Part shown: in pieces, positions 1-7,143 of the stretch
Position numbering within the stretch: position 1 is the first letter of the stretch
Layout of the letters: every line of letters begins with the position of its first letter
From: Rickettsiales bacterium
Lineage (GTDB): Bacteria > Pseudomonadota > Alphaproteobacteria > Rickettsiales > UBA3002
Reading direction: 5' to 3'
DNA: 11,855 nt
Assembly (NCBI GenBank): GCA_021300075.1
Contig: JAJTIB010000159.1
Location: forward strand, 1 to 11,855
Made by a program: the position numbers and the translations under genes
The notes under the pieces: model-generated
What the model was told of the DNA's origin: nothing
The model's database searches: none
The model's input: only the letters and a program-made list of their open reading frames with translations

Positions 1-486
1 AAGCTGTCGAACTTCGCGCTCCATACCAAAGCCGCGAAACTCGATGCAACGGCGGATTTCGTCACCAGCAGCGACGATATTCTGCCGGTGGGTACAGCGA
101 CGGTTACAATGACTGATTTACCTGCCTGGCGTAAAATTCTTGCAGATGCTCAACTCAGCGACATCAAAACTGAAGAGGTGGCCAACACATTTCTACTGCG
201 TACCGTGGGCGAGCGACTGGTTGATGCCACAGATGTGACGCTCGATATAAATCGCGCGCGCGGCGGCACTTTTGAGGTCGGCAAGGTGACGCTGGAAGAA
301 GTCATGGCGATAGTGTTTGGTGGCATGCGAACTCCGCTTGATGCGCCAGCGCCTGCTGCACTGCTCGAAAAACCGGCTGAGAAAACAACTCCGTCCATGC
401 CAAAAAATCAAGCGGAGGATGTAAAACCTGATGCTGAAAAAGCTCAAGAAGTTTCCACCCCCGCACCTGCCAAAGCATCGGAGTAG
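1..486 (+). CDS. Unrecognised protein, C-terminal 161 residues (5' end outside window)
   Basis: The frame is open from the first base, so this is the tail of a longer gene whose start lies to the left; an internal GTG at 88 is not a convincing start. The first ~115 visible residues alternate short beta-like stretches with phrases such as LPVGTATVTMTDLPAWRKIL, which recalls the repetitive beta-rich C-termini of AsmA-like or DUF2125-like envelope proteins of alphaproteobacteria. That is an impression, not an assignment. From about residue 117 the chain becomes a low-complexity tail rich in Pro, Ala, Lys and Glu, probably disordered. No catalytic motif or membrane segment is visible in this part. 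The stop is 2 bases before the pepF start, and the last codons supply the pepF ribosome binding site, so the two genes are probably co-transcribed. Confidence 0.6.
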   Translation, partial: KLSNFALHTKAAKLDATADFVTSSDDILPVGTATVTMTDLPAWRKILADAQLSDIKTEEVANTFLLRTVGERLVDATDVTLDINRARGGTFEVGKVTLEEVMAIVFGGMRTPLDAPAPAALLEKPAEKTTPSMPKNQAEDVKPDAEKAQEVSTPAPAKASE

Positions 487-488
487 CT

Positions 489-2276
489 ATGGCAAAAAAA
501 GGGGTTAAGGAAAAGTTACCTGGTTGGGATTTGTCGCATCTTTACCGCGGTATTGATGATCACGCCATTACCCGAGATCTATCCCAGATTGCAAAAGATA
601 CAGCCGCTTTTTCCAGCGCCTATGAGGGCAAAATAAAGAAGTTATCTGCGGAAGATTTGGCTATAGCCATCCGTCGCTATGAGCGTCTGCAGGAGTTAAG
701 CGGCAAAATTGGCAGCTATGCTCAGCTTCTTTACGCAGGTGATATGTTGCGCCCTGCCAATACGCAGTTTTACCAGAACACTCTCGAAACCCTGACCGCG
801 CATTCCTCGAGGCTGGTGTTTTTTACGCTTGAACTAAATCATCTCAGCGATGAAACCCTTGCCGCGCTTTATAAATCATCGGCGCTCTTGCGCCATTTCC
901 AGCCGTGGCTTGGAATTGTGCGTAGTTTTAAACCGTATCAATTGAGCGACGCACTGGAGCGTTATATTCACGAGCAATCGGTGACTCAGCAAGGCTGGAC
1001 GAGGCTGTTTGACGAATCCATCACCCGCCTTGTGTTTAAGGTGAAAGGCAAGAAGTTATCTTCGGCCGAAGTGTTCGATCTGATGTCGCACAAGGACGGT
1101 AAAACCCGTAAAGCTGCAGCTAAAGAAATCGCTCGTGTCTTTGCCGCCGAAGCTCCGCTTTATACGCTCATTACGAATACGCTCGCCAAATCCAAACAGG
1201 TTGAGGATTCGACGCGGGGTTTCAAGTCCCCCATCTCCAGCCGCAACGTCGCCAATCAGGTGGAAGACGAAGTGGTTGAGGCGCTGGTGAGCAGGGTGCG
1301 TGCCAATTACGCAGGGCTTTCGCATCGCTACTACCGCTGGAAAGCCAAACAGTTCGGTGTCAAGAAATTGCCCTACTGGGACCGTAACGCCCCTCTGCCC
1401 AAAGAGAAGGACAGTGTAATTCCTTATAAGAAAGCGGTAAAACAGGTACTCGCAAGTTACCATGATTTTTCGCCCGAACTGGCCGAAATTGGCGCGCGTT
1501 TTTTCAAGGAGAACTGGGTCGATGTACCGGTTCGAGCGGGCAAAGCGCCGGGCGCGTTTGCACATCCTTGCGTGCCTTCCGTGCACCCCTATCTGCTAAT
1601 TAATTATCAGGGAAAAATCCGCGATGTAATGACCCTTGCCCATGAACTAGGTCACGGCGTGCATCAGGTGCTTGCGGCAAAACAAGGGGCGCTGATGTGC
1701 GACACGCCTCTTACCCTCGCTGAAACTGCTTCGGTTTTTGGTGAAATGCTAACTTTTCAGTCGCTCCTCGCGCAGATCCGGGACAAAAAACAGCGCCGCC
1801 TGTTGATTGCCTCCAAAGTGGAAGATATGCTCAATACGGTCGTGCGGCAGACAGCATTCTGCGAGTTTGAGCGGCGTCTTCATGATGCGCGGCGCGAGGG
1901 TGAGTTATCAACCTCTCGCATTGGCGAATTATGGATGGAAGTCCAGCGCGAGTCGCTTGGCCCTGCCATTAAGCTGGAGCCGGAATATCAGCATTACTGG
2001 ATGTATATTCCGCATTTTATTCATACGCCATTTTACGTCTATGCCTATGCGTTTGGCGATTGCCTTGTCAATTCACTCTACGGCGTCTTTCAGCGCGAAA
2101 AAAAGGCCGGACGAGGCGTGGCCTTTGCTGAAAAATACCTGAACATGCTGGAGGCGGGCGGCACACTCCGTCACAAGGAATTACTCGCGCCATTCGATCT
2201 CGACGCGACTCGCCCAGATTTCTGGCAGCATGGCCTGGACGTCATTGCGGGTTACATTGATGAGTTAGAGGCCTAG
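489..2276 (+). CDS. pepF: M3 family oligoendopeptidase F
   Basis: A 595-residue zinc metallopeptidase of family M3, expected to be cytoplasmic and to cleave short peptides during peptide turnover. The N-terminal phrase PGWDLSHLY and the length of about 600 residues are typical of PepF. The zinc site is clear: HELGH at residues 385-389, with the third ligand Glu412 in the following LAETASVFGE segment. The C-terminal IHTPFYVYAYAFG stretch (about residues 515-527) corresponds to the Tyr/His-rich substrate-binding segment of the family. The ATG at 489 has a GGAG at 480-483 with 5-base spacing, located inside the end of the upstream gene. Its last 12 bases overlap the end of bioA, which runs the opposite way. 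No link to biotin synthesis is evident. The family call is firm; the exact peptide substrates cannot be read from sequence. Confidence 0.94.
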   Translation: MAKKGVKEKLPGWDLSHLYRGIDDHAITRDLSQIAKDTAAFSSAYEGKIKKLSAEDLAIAIRRYERLQELSGKIGSYAQLLYAGDMLRPANTQFYQNTLETLTAHSSRLVFFTLELNHLSDETLAALYKSSALLRHFQPWLGIVRSFKPYQLSDALERYIHEQSVTQQGWTRLFDESITRLVFKVKGKKLSSAEVFDLMSHKDGKTRKAAAKEIARVFAAEAPLYTLITNTLAKSKQVEDSTRGFKSPISSRNVANQVEDEVVEALVSRVRANYAGLSHRYYRWKAKQFGVKKLPYWDRNAPLPKEKDSVIPYKKAVKQVLASYHDFSPELAEIGARFFKENWVDVPVRAGKAPGAFAHPCVPSVHPYLLINYQGKIRDVMTLAHELGHGVHQVLAAKQGALMCDTPLTLAETASVFGEMLTFQSLLAQIRDKKQRRLLIASKVEDMLNTVVRQTAFCEFERRLHDARREGELSTSRIGELWMEVQRESLGPAIKLEPEYQHYWMYIPHFIHTPFYVYAYAFGDCLVNSLYGVFQREKKAGRGVAFAEKYLNMLEAGGTLRHKELLAPFDLDATRPDFWQHGLDVIAGYIDELEA

Positions 2277-3533
2277 CACCGCAAAGACGGCCTGAATTAA
2301 TTTCTCTAATTCACGCGGGCTGATGGTGAGGGGAGGCATGAGATAAAGCGTGTTATGCAGTGGTCGCAGCCAGACGCCTTCTTCAATCAGTCGCGCCCTG
2401 AGGCGAGTAAAATCGGTCAGGCTAGCATCCAGCTCCACGACTCCGATGGCACCTTTGATGCGTACATCTCGAATCTTATGATGCGAAAGAAGTGGCCTGA
2501 GACCCGTAAATAGAGAAGCCTCAATCGCCTCTACCTGCGCGATACGATCCTCGCGTTCGAACAGGTCGAGTGAGGCATTGGCCGCCGCACAAGCAAGGGG
2601 ATTTCCCATATAAGTCGGGCCGTGCATGAAAGCTTTGTCGATAGTATCGCCGGCGAACCCTGCAAATACCTTTTCCGTCGCAAGTGTTGCGGCAAGGGGA
2701 AGATGGCCGCCAGTCAGGGCTTTTCCCAGACACAGAATATCGGGCGTGATCGCTGCCTCGTTACAGGCGAACATACTGCCGGTTCGGCCGAAACCGGTTG
2801 CGATTTCGTCGGCAATAAAGAGGATGCCATGCTCACGGCAGACACGGCGAATTTCTGAGACAATGTCTGCCGAGTGCATGGCGAATCCACCCGCGCACTG
2901 TACCAGCGGTTCGAGAATCAGCCCAGCCACCTGGCTATGAATAGCGGCTACAGTCTCGGCGAATTCGGCGAAGCCGTATTCGTCGCTGGGGATGGGCAGG
3001 GTGTAGTTGCGGAGTGTTACCGCATCAAAGGCCGCAGTGAAAGAACTGCGCGAAGAGACCGACATTGCGCCGAGCGTATCGCCGTGATAGCCGCGCTCAA
3101 AACAGATGAATTTGTTGCGGCGGTGTTCGCCCTGATTACGCCAGTACTGCAGCGCCATTTTAAGTGCGACTTCAACCGCCACCGAGCCGGAGTCCGAGAA
3201 AAAAACGCGGGTCAAACCCTCTGGTGCTATTTTTGTTAGCCGTGCGGCGAGCTTGTAGGCCTGTTTATGGGCGAGCCCGCCGAGCATGACGTGACTGAGG
3301 ATTTCAGCCTGTTCGCGAATGGCTTTTACAATATGCGGATGCTGGTAGCCATGGCACATGCTCCACCAGCTGGCAATACCATCAATCAGCTCGCGCCCAT
3401 CCGCGAGTTGGATCGTCGAACCATGGGCGCTGACGACGGGTAGGGGCGGGACGGCCGTCTGCATCTGGGTGTAGGGAAGCCAGATATGCGGCCAGCCTTC
3501 GGCCAGCCAGTCAGAGAGAGGTTCACGCGGCAT
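2265..3533 (-). CDS. bioA: Adenosylmethionine-8-amino-7-oxononanoate aminotransferase (BioA)
   Basis: A 422-residue PLP-dependent class III aminotransferase that converts KAPA to DAPA (7,8-diaminopelargonate), normally with S-adenosylmethionine as amino donor. BioA hallmarks are present: GIASWWS near residues 52-58 (the paired Trp of the substrate pocket), HGYQHPH at 61-67, the SDSGSVAVE cofactor-phosphate segment near 113-121, the Asp242 of IADEIATGFGRTG that pairs with the pyridine nitrogen, and the Schiff-base Lys271 in CLGKALTGG. These fall within about three residues of the E. coli BioA positions, and the total length (E. coli about 429) agrees. The ATG at 3533 overlaps the end of bioB by 11 bases and has no strong ribosome binding site, so translation is probably coupled to bioB. 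The 3' end overlaps pepF tail to tail by 12 bases. Confidence 0.97.
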   Translation of the reverse strand: MPREPLSDWLAEGWPHIWLPYTQMQTAVPPLPVVSAHGSTIQLADGRELIDGIASWWSMCHGYQHPHIVKAIREQAEILSHVMLGGLAHKQAYKLAARLTKIAPEGLTRVFFSDSGSVAVEVALKMALQYWRNQGEHRRNKFICFERGYHGDTLGAMSVSSRSSFTAAFDAVTLRNYTLPIPSDEYGFAEFAETVAAIHSQVAGLILEPLVQCAGGFAMHSADIVSEIRRVCREHGILFIADEIATGFGRTGSMFACNEAAITPDILCLGKALTGGHLPLAATLATEKVFAGFAGDTIDKAFMHGPTYMGNPLACAAANASLDLFEREDRIAQVEAIEASLFTGLRPLLSHHKIRDVRIKGAIGVVELDASLTDFTRLRARLIEEGVWLRPLHNTLYLMPPLTISPRELEKLIQAVFAVLGL

Positions 3534-4503
3534 GGCTGCCAGCGTCGGTGGGCGGGGCCATCGGTGTTAGACCAAGCGCAGCGAAAAGGCTGCGGTCACG
3601 CGCGGTGTCGGGGTTGCCGGCGGTCAGAAGCTTTTCGCCATAGAAAATCGAATTCGCGCCAGAAAAAAAACACAAGGCCTGCATTGCATCGCTCATTGCA
3701 TCGCGTCCGGCGGAAAGTCTTACCATGGATTGGGGTAATAAGATTCGAGCGACGGCGATGGTACGAATGAAATCAAGGTCACTGACGGGGGTCTGATGTT
3801 CCAGTGGCGTTCCAGCAATCGGTGTAAGCTGATTGATTGGTACGGATTCGGGATGAACAGGCAGGTTCGCCAGTGTCCGTAGCATTTCGCCTCGATCCTC
3901 AACGCTTTCACCAAGCCCTAAAATTCCACCGCAACAAACTTTCATTCCCGCGTTTCTGACCGCTTCAAGCGTTTCCAGGCGGTCGGCAAATGTACGAGTG
4001 GTGATGATTTTGCTGTAATGTGTTTCCGAGGTGTCGATATTATGGTTGTAATAATCAAGCCCCGCCTCCTTTAGCTCGATTGCCTGAGCGGGGGTAAGCA
4101 TTCCCAGCGTAGCGCAGGTTTCAAGCCCCAGGGCCTTGACGCCTCGTACAAGAGCTGTGACTTTCTCCATGTCTCGCGCCTTGGGTGAACGCCAGGCCGC
4201 GCCCATGCAGAAACGCGTCGCGCCCTCTTTCTTGGCGGCACGAGCAGCGTTCAGCACTTCATCTTCCGCCATGATTTTTGAGGCTTTAACGGGTGTCTCG
4301 AACTGCGCGCTTTGCGAACAGTAATTGCAGTCCTCGGGGCAGCCGCCAGTTTTAATCGAACAGAGGGTGGAGATTTGTATCGCGTTCGGGTCAAAATTCA
4401 GGCGATGAATGCTCTGGGCGCGAAACAACAGGTCATTTAGCGGCAAAGTAAAAAGCGCCTGCACTTCCTCGCGCGTCCAATCATGCCTCAGTTGCGTCTG
4501 CAT
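3523..4503 (-). CDS. bioB: Biotin synthase (BioB)
   Basis: A 326-residue radical-SAM enzyme that inserts sulfur into dethiobiotin to give biotin. The CxxxCxxC ligand set for the [4Fe-4S] cluster is at Cys55, Cys59 and Cys62 (CPEDCNYC). Ligands for the auxiliary [2Fe-2S] cluster that donates the sulfur are also present: Cys99 (FCMGAAW), Cys130 (LETCATLG), Cys190 (KVCCGG) and Arg267 (LSAGRDAM). All match E. coli BioB positions within a few residues. The frame can be extended eight codons upstream to a TTG at 4527, but the ATG at 4503 is preferred because a clear GGAGAG lies just upstream of it and because the extension would run through the palindrome of the control region. First gene of the leftward arm, overlapping bioA by 11 bases and divergent from bioF. 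Confidence 0.97.
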   Translation of the reverse strand: MQTQLRHDWTREEVQALFTLPLNDLLFRAQSIHRLNFDPNAIQISTLCSIKTGGCPEDCNYCSQSAQFETPVKASKIMAEDEVLNAARAAKKEGATRFCMGAAWRSPKARDMEKVTALVRGVKALGLETCATLGMLTPAQAIELKEAGLDYYNHNIDTSETHYSKIITTRTFADRLETLEAVRNAGMKVCCGGILGLGESVEDRGEMLRTLANLPVHPESVPINQLTPIAGTPLEHQTPVSDLDFIRTIAVARILLPQSMVRLSAGRDAMSDAMQALCFFSGANSIFYGEKLLTAGNPDTARDRSLFAALGLTPMAPPTDAGSHAA

Positions 4504-4506
4504 AGA

Positions 4507-4512
4507 CTCTCC
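4507..4512 (-). promoter_or_regulatory. Ribosome binding site of bioB
   Basis: Reads GGAGAG on the minus strand; the GGAG core ends 5 bases before the ATG at 4503. It decides the bioB start in favour of this ATG over the TTG at 4527. Confidence 0.75.
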
Positions 4513-4520
4513 GTTACTTA

Positions 4521-4535
4521 TCTTCAAAATGAAGA
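4521..4535. promoter_or_regulatory. Perfect palindrome TCTTCA-AAA-TGAAGA, candidate operator
   Basis: Two 6-base arms in perfect inverted symmetry around a 3-base AAA centre lie in the middle of the bioB/bioF control region. On the bioB side the palindrome fills most of the spacer between the proposed -35 and -10; on the bioF side it lies directly upstream of the candidate -10. A dimeric repressor bound here could shut both arms at once. The sequence does not match the BirA operator (TTGTAAAC-like half sites) or the actinobacterial BioQ site. An overlapping TTATCTTCAA (4518-4527) agrees at 8 of 10 positions with the alphaproteobacterial BioR consensus TTATCTATAA, so a diverged BioR site is the main alternative. 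Confidence 0.45.
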
Positions 4536-4558
4536 CTATATAACAAGTGAAAATGAAA

Positions 4559-5674
4559 ATGCCAGCATTAGACGACAGGTTGAAGCGGGAACTGGCGGCG
4601 TCCGCCAGTGTCGGCCTGCGGCGCGTCTTGAGGCCGACGGAAGTCGTTTCTGGAGTGCGCGTGGTTCGCGAGGGGCGAGAACTGGTTTCCTTTTCAGGTA
4701 ATGATTATTTCGGGCTTAGCCTGCATCCGGCGGTCAAGGCGGCGGCAGGGGATGCACTCTTGCGTGCTGGTGTGGGCGCGGGGGCTTCGCGCCTCATCAC
4801 CGGTAATCACCCGTATTATGCGTCGCTCGAAGCCCGCCTTGCGGGAATGAAGCAAACGGAAGCAGCATTGGTCGTGGGGAGTGGTTATCTCGCCAATCTT
4901 GGAGCAATTCCGGCACTTGTTGGCAAGGGCGATCTGATACTCGCTGACCGGCTTGTTCATGCCTGTATCCTTGATGGTGCAGCACTTTCGGGCGCAATGC
5001 TTAAACGCTTCAAGCATAATGATATGGAGGATCTGGAACGAATATTGATGAAATATCGCCGCGAACATAATCAATGTCTGGTCGTCACTGATCATGTGTT
5101 CAGTATGGATGGTGACGTCGCACCACTGGTCAAAATGCGCGCTTTATGCGACGCTCATGATGCTATCTTGATGGTGGATGACGCGCATGGTCTGGGGATA
5201 GTGGAACCCGCAGCTGCACCCGATATCTGGATGGGGACACTCTCCAAAACTGCGGGCGGGTATGGTGGTTATCTGGCCGGAAGCCAAGCGCTGATTGATT
5301 ACCTCATCAACACCATGCGTAGTTTTATTTTCTCAACAGCTCTTCCGCCTGCCACGGTTGCAGCGGCAGATGCAGCCCTTGAAATTATGTCGCCCGAACT
5401 TCGCACAAAAACTCTCGCTTTGGCTCGAAGATTTACCAAGGCACTAAATCTTGCCACTGCCCAGAGCGCAATCGTACCAGTGATGTTGGGGGATGCTGCT
5501 ATCGCGCTTGAGGCCAGCCGCAAACTTGAAGCCCAAGGTTTTCTGGTAAGCGCGATTCGCCCACCCACTGTCCCCCCAGGCACGGCGCGGCTCAGGGTGA
5601 CCTTCAGCGCGCTTCATGATGAGAGCATGGTCGATGCGCTGGTGGCGGCAATAAAAGAGGAGCGTATACTGTGA
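4559..5674 (+). CDS. bioF: 8-amino-7-oxononanoate synthase (BioF)
   Basis: A PLP-dependent alpha-oxoamine synthase of 371 residues that condenses pimeloyl-ACP (or CoA) with alanine to give KAPA. From this start the markers are: FSGNDYFGLS near residue 45-54, GAGASRLITGNH near 74-83, HxCILDGA in the mid-domain, DHVFSMDGD near 178-186, the cofactor-binding VDDAHGLG (Asp207, His210), the Schiff-base Lys230 in TLSKT, FSTALPPA near 258-265, and a C-terminal IRPPTVPPGTARLR as in E. coli BioF. The loop between VDDAHG and the lysine is 9 residues shorter than in E. coli BioF and lacks the usual GRG. Three in-frame starts are possible: GTG 4547, ATG 4553 and ATG 4559. The last is chosen tentatively because AAGTGA lies 8 bases ahead of it. 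The ribosome binding site is weak for all three. First gene of the rightward arm. Confidence 0.94.
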   Translation: MPALDDRLKRELAASASVGLRRVLRPTEVVSGVRVVREGRELVSFSGNDYFGLSLHPAVKAAAGDALLRAGVGAGASRLITGNHPYYASLEARLAGMKQTEAALVVGSGYLANLGAIPALVGKGDLILADRLVHACILDGAALSGAMLKRFKHNDMEDLERILMKYRREHNQCLVVTDHVFSMDGDVAPLVKMRALCDAHDAILMVDDAHGLGIVEPAAAPDIWMGTLSKTAGGYGGYLAGSQALIDYLINTMRSFIFSTALPPATVAAADAALEIMSPELRTKTLALARRFTKALNLATAQSAIVPVMLGDAAIALEASRKLEAQGFLVSAIRPPTVPPGTARLRVTFSALHDESMVDALVAAIKEERIL

Positions 5675-5702
5675 TAAAAAATATGATAGCTGAGCACCTG
5701 CC

Positions 5703-6380
5703 ATGAATATCCTGACTTTGAGTGGATGGACACAGCCAAGTGATGCACTGGCGCGGATTATTCCTGATGCTGCATATTTTGATTACAGTGATTATCCCAG
5801 TCCCGAAGCGAGTTTTGCAGGGTTAGCGCCATTTGCGAATGTATCACAGGTAGTTGCCTGGTCAATGGGCGGGCAACTGGCGCTCAAAGCGATTCAAGCG
5901 GGCGTGCTTAACCCAAAAAAACTGACCCTGATCGCCGTGCCGTATCAATTTGTTGCTGACAGCAGGGTGAAAGCGGCGATGGATCCGGTAACTTTCGCGC
6001 AGTTTCGTGAAAATTACGTGCACCACCCGGCGCGCAGCAAAACCCGCTTTCACGGACTGATTGCCAAGGGCGACCAGCATCACGCTCGGGTGATGGCGGC
6101 GCTTGGCCATCACCAGGAAGTAGAGCATACGCCACGCTGGCTGCCCTGGCTTGACGCGTTGGCCAGTGATAGTTTTTATGGGCAGGACGTATCACGCATT
6201 CCGCCGACCTTGCTGATTCATGGCGAAAACGATGTGATTGTGCCGGTAGCACAGTCAAAGCATTTGGCAAATGCGCTGCCTTATGCCAGATTAAAAATCT
6301 GGTCAGATTGCGGCCATGCGCCGCATCTGCACGACCCAATTGCGTTTCACCGTTTAGTGCAGTCCCACCATGACGATTGA
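5703..6380 (+). CDS. bioH: Compact alpha/beta hydrolase, pimeloyl-ACP methyl ester esterase (BioH/BioG-like)
   Basis: A 225-residue alpha/beta hydrolase lying between bioF and bioC, which points to the step that removes the methyl group from pimeloyl-ACP methyl ester. The catalytic triad is readable: Ser54 in AWSMGG, Asp177 in HGENDVIVP and His205 in CGHAPHLHDP. The first half, with SGWTQPSDAL at 7-16, FDYSDY at 26-31 and VVAWSMG, recalls BioG (DUF452). The second half, with the late Asp and GHAP, recalls BioH. It is about 30 residues shorter than E. coli BioH, suggesting a reduced lid. The gene starts 28 bases after bioF with no strong ribosome binding site, and its end overlaps bioC by 11 bases. 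The hydrolase fold is certain and the biotin role strongly implied by context; the choice between BioH and BioG names is not settled. Confidence 0.85.
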   Translation: MNILTLSGWTQPSDALARIIPDAAYFDYSDYPSPEASFAGLAPFANVSQVVAWSMGGQLALKAIQAGVLNPKKLTLIAVPYQFVADSRVKAAMDPVTFAQFRENYVHHPARSKTRFHGLIAKGDQHHARVMAALGHHQEVEHTPRWLPWLDALASDSFYGQDVSRIPPTLLIHGENDVIVPVAQSKHLANALPYARLKIWSDCGHAPHLHDPIAFHRLVQSHHDD

Positions 6381-7143
6381 ACATCGCCGCGTTGCTGAAG
6401 ATTTTGATCGTATTGCCGAGCAATATGACGCCCACGCAGTTCTTCAAAATGAGTTATTGTTACGCGCGCTGATGTATGCAGGGCAATATTTTCCACGTTA
6501 TGCCAAAATTCTGGATGTGGGTTGCGGTACGGGATCCTTCGCATCGAAAGCTCGCACACGCCATCCTGACTGGATGATTCATGGAGTTGATGTTGCGTTT
6601 GGTATGGCAAGACTCGCGCGCAAACATTCGCCAGCATTGGTCGCGGATGTGAGTGCCCTGCCATATGCAGTCGCGGCCTTTGACGGTGTATTTTCCGGTC
6701 TCTGTATGCAATGGGTGGGCGATAAACCGCGAGCATTCAGAGAAATGGCGCGGGTTTTGCGCCCGGGCGGACGTGCAGTCGTGACCTGTTTTGGTGAACA
6801 GACGCTGATTGAGCTGCGCGTGGCGATGGAAAAAGCTGAGATGCCCTCAGGCGTTCTGGCAATGCCGGGGATGGAAATTTATACACGCATCGCACGCGAA
6901 GCGGGGTTGCAAGTGCTGGCCGCCCAGGAATCGTTGACGACGGAATATGTGATACGAGTTGAGGATTTAATGCGGCAGATTAAACGCATTGGTGCTAATA
7001 ATAAAAGTGAATCACGCGCACGGCATCTTTCCGGCGTTAAGCGTTTTGGTACAATGATCGCGACTTACGAAGGCCTTTACTCCCATCCACTGGGCCTTCC
7101 CGCAACATGGGACGTGATCACCCTGATTTTTGAGAAACCATGA
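6370..7143 (+). CDS. bioC: Malonyl-[ACP] O-methyltransferase (BioC)
   Basis: A 257-residue class I SAM-dependent methyltransferase. BioC methylates malonyl-ACP so that the fatty-acid synthesis enzymes accept it and extend it to pimeloyl-ACP methyl ester. The N-terminal helix reads AEDFDRIAEQYDAHAVLQ (residues 9-26), a BioC trademark. SAM motif I is LDVGCGTGS at 48-56, the acidic ribose-binding Asp is D74 in HGVDVAFGM, and the later motif SGLCMQWV (109-116) corresponds to the SNxAxQW of the family; LRPGG follows at 130-134. The start overlaps the esterase gene by 11 bases and the stop overlaps the bioD start as ATGA, so all three are likely translated in a coupled manner. Pairing with an adjacent esterase is the standard BioC-BioH logic. 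Confidence 0.95.
   Translation: MTIEHRRVAEDFDRIAEQYDAHAVLQNELLLRALMYAGQYFPRYAKILDVGCGTGSFASKARTRHPDWMIHGVDVAFGMARLARKHSPALVADVSALPYAVAAFDGVFSGLCMQWVGDKPRAFREMARVLRPGGRAVVTCFGEQTLIELRVAMEKAEMPSGVLAMPGMEIYTRIAREAGLQVLAAQESLTTEYVIRVEDLMRQIKRIGANNKSESRARHLSGVKRFGTMIATYEGLYSHPLGLPATWDVITLIFEKP

Larger units (their letters stand above)
4504..4558. promoter_or_regulatory. Divergent bioBA / bioFHCD control region
   Basis: This short stretch must hold or overlap the start signals for both arms of the biotin locus. Leftwards, TTGTTA (minus strand, about 4545-4540) and GATAAG (4521-4516) sit 18 bases apart and give a plausible sigma-70-type promoter for bioB with a very short leader. Rightwards, an AT-rich TATATAAC (4537-4544) could be a -10 element for bioF, but no good -35 accompanies it. 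A rightward transcript starting there would have almost no leader, so the real bioF promoter may lie inside bioB. Promoter assignments are inference from pattern only. Confidence 0.45.

Noticed and set aside
1056..1586. A 176-codon minus-strand open frame inside pepF.
   Set aside because: It lies antisense to clearly conserved PepF codons and its product resembles no known protein; it is a shadow frame.
2269..2312. Two small inverted repeats at the pepF/bioA junction: AGGCC/GGCCT with a 15-base loop, and GAATTA/TAATTC with a 7-base loop.
   Set aside because: The stems are only 5-6 pairs, one is AT-rich, neither is followed by a T-run, and both lie in coding sequence of bioA; not convincing terminators.
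4504..4527. Eight-codon N-terminal extension of bioB from a TTG.
   Set aside because: The ATG at 4503 has a clear GGAGAG site, and BioB cysteine positions fit the family better with the shorter form.
4518..4545. A BirA-type operator in the bio control region.
   Set aside because: No TTGTAAAC-like half-site pair with the right spacing is present.
5908..6447. A 179-codon minus-strand open frame across the esterase and bioC starts.
   Set aside because: It overlaps two well-supported genes and has low-complexity, unconserved composition.
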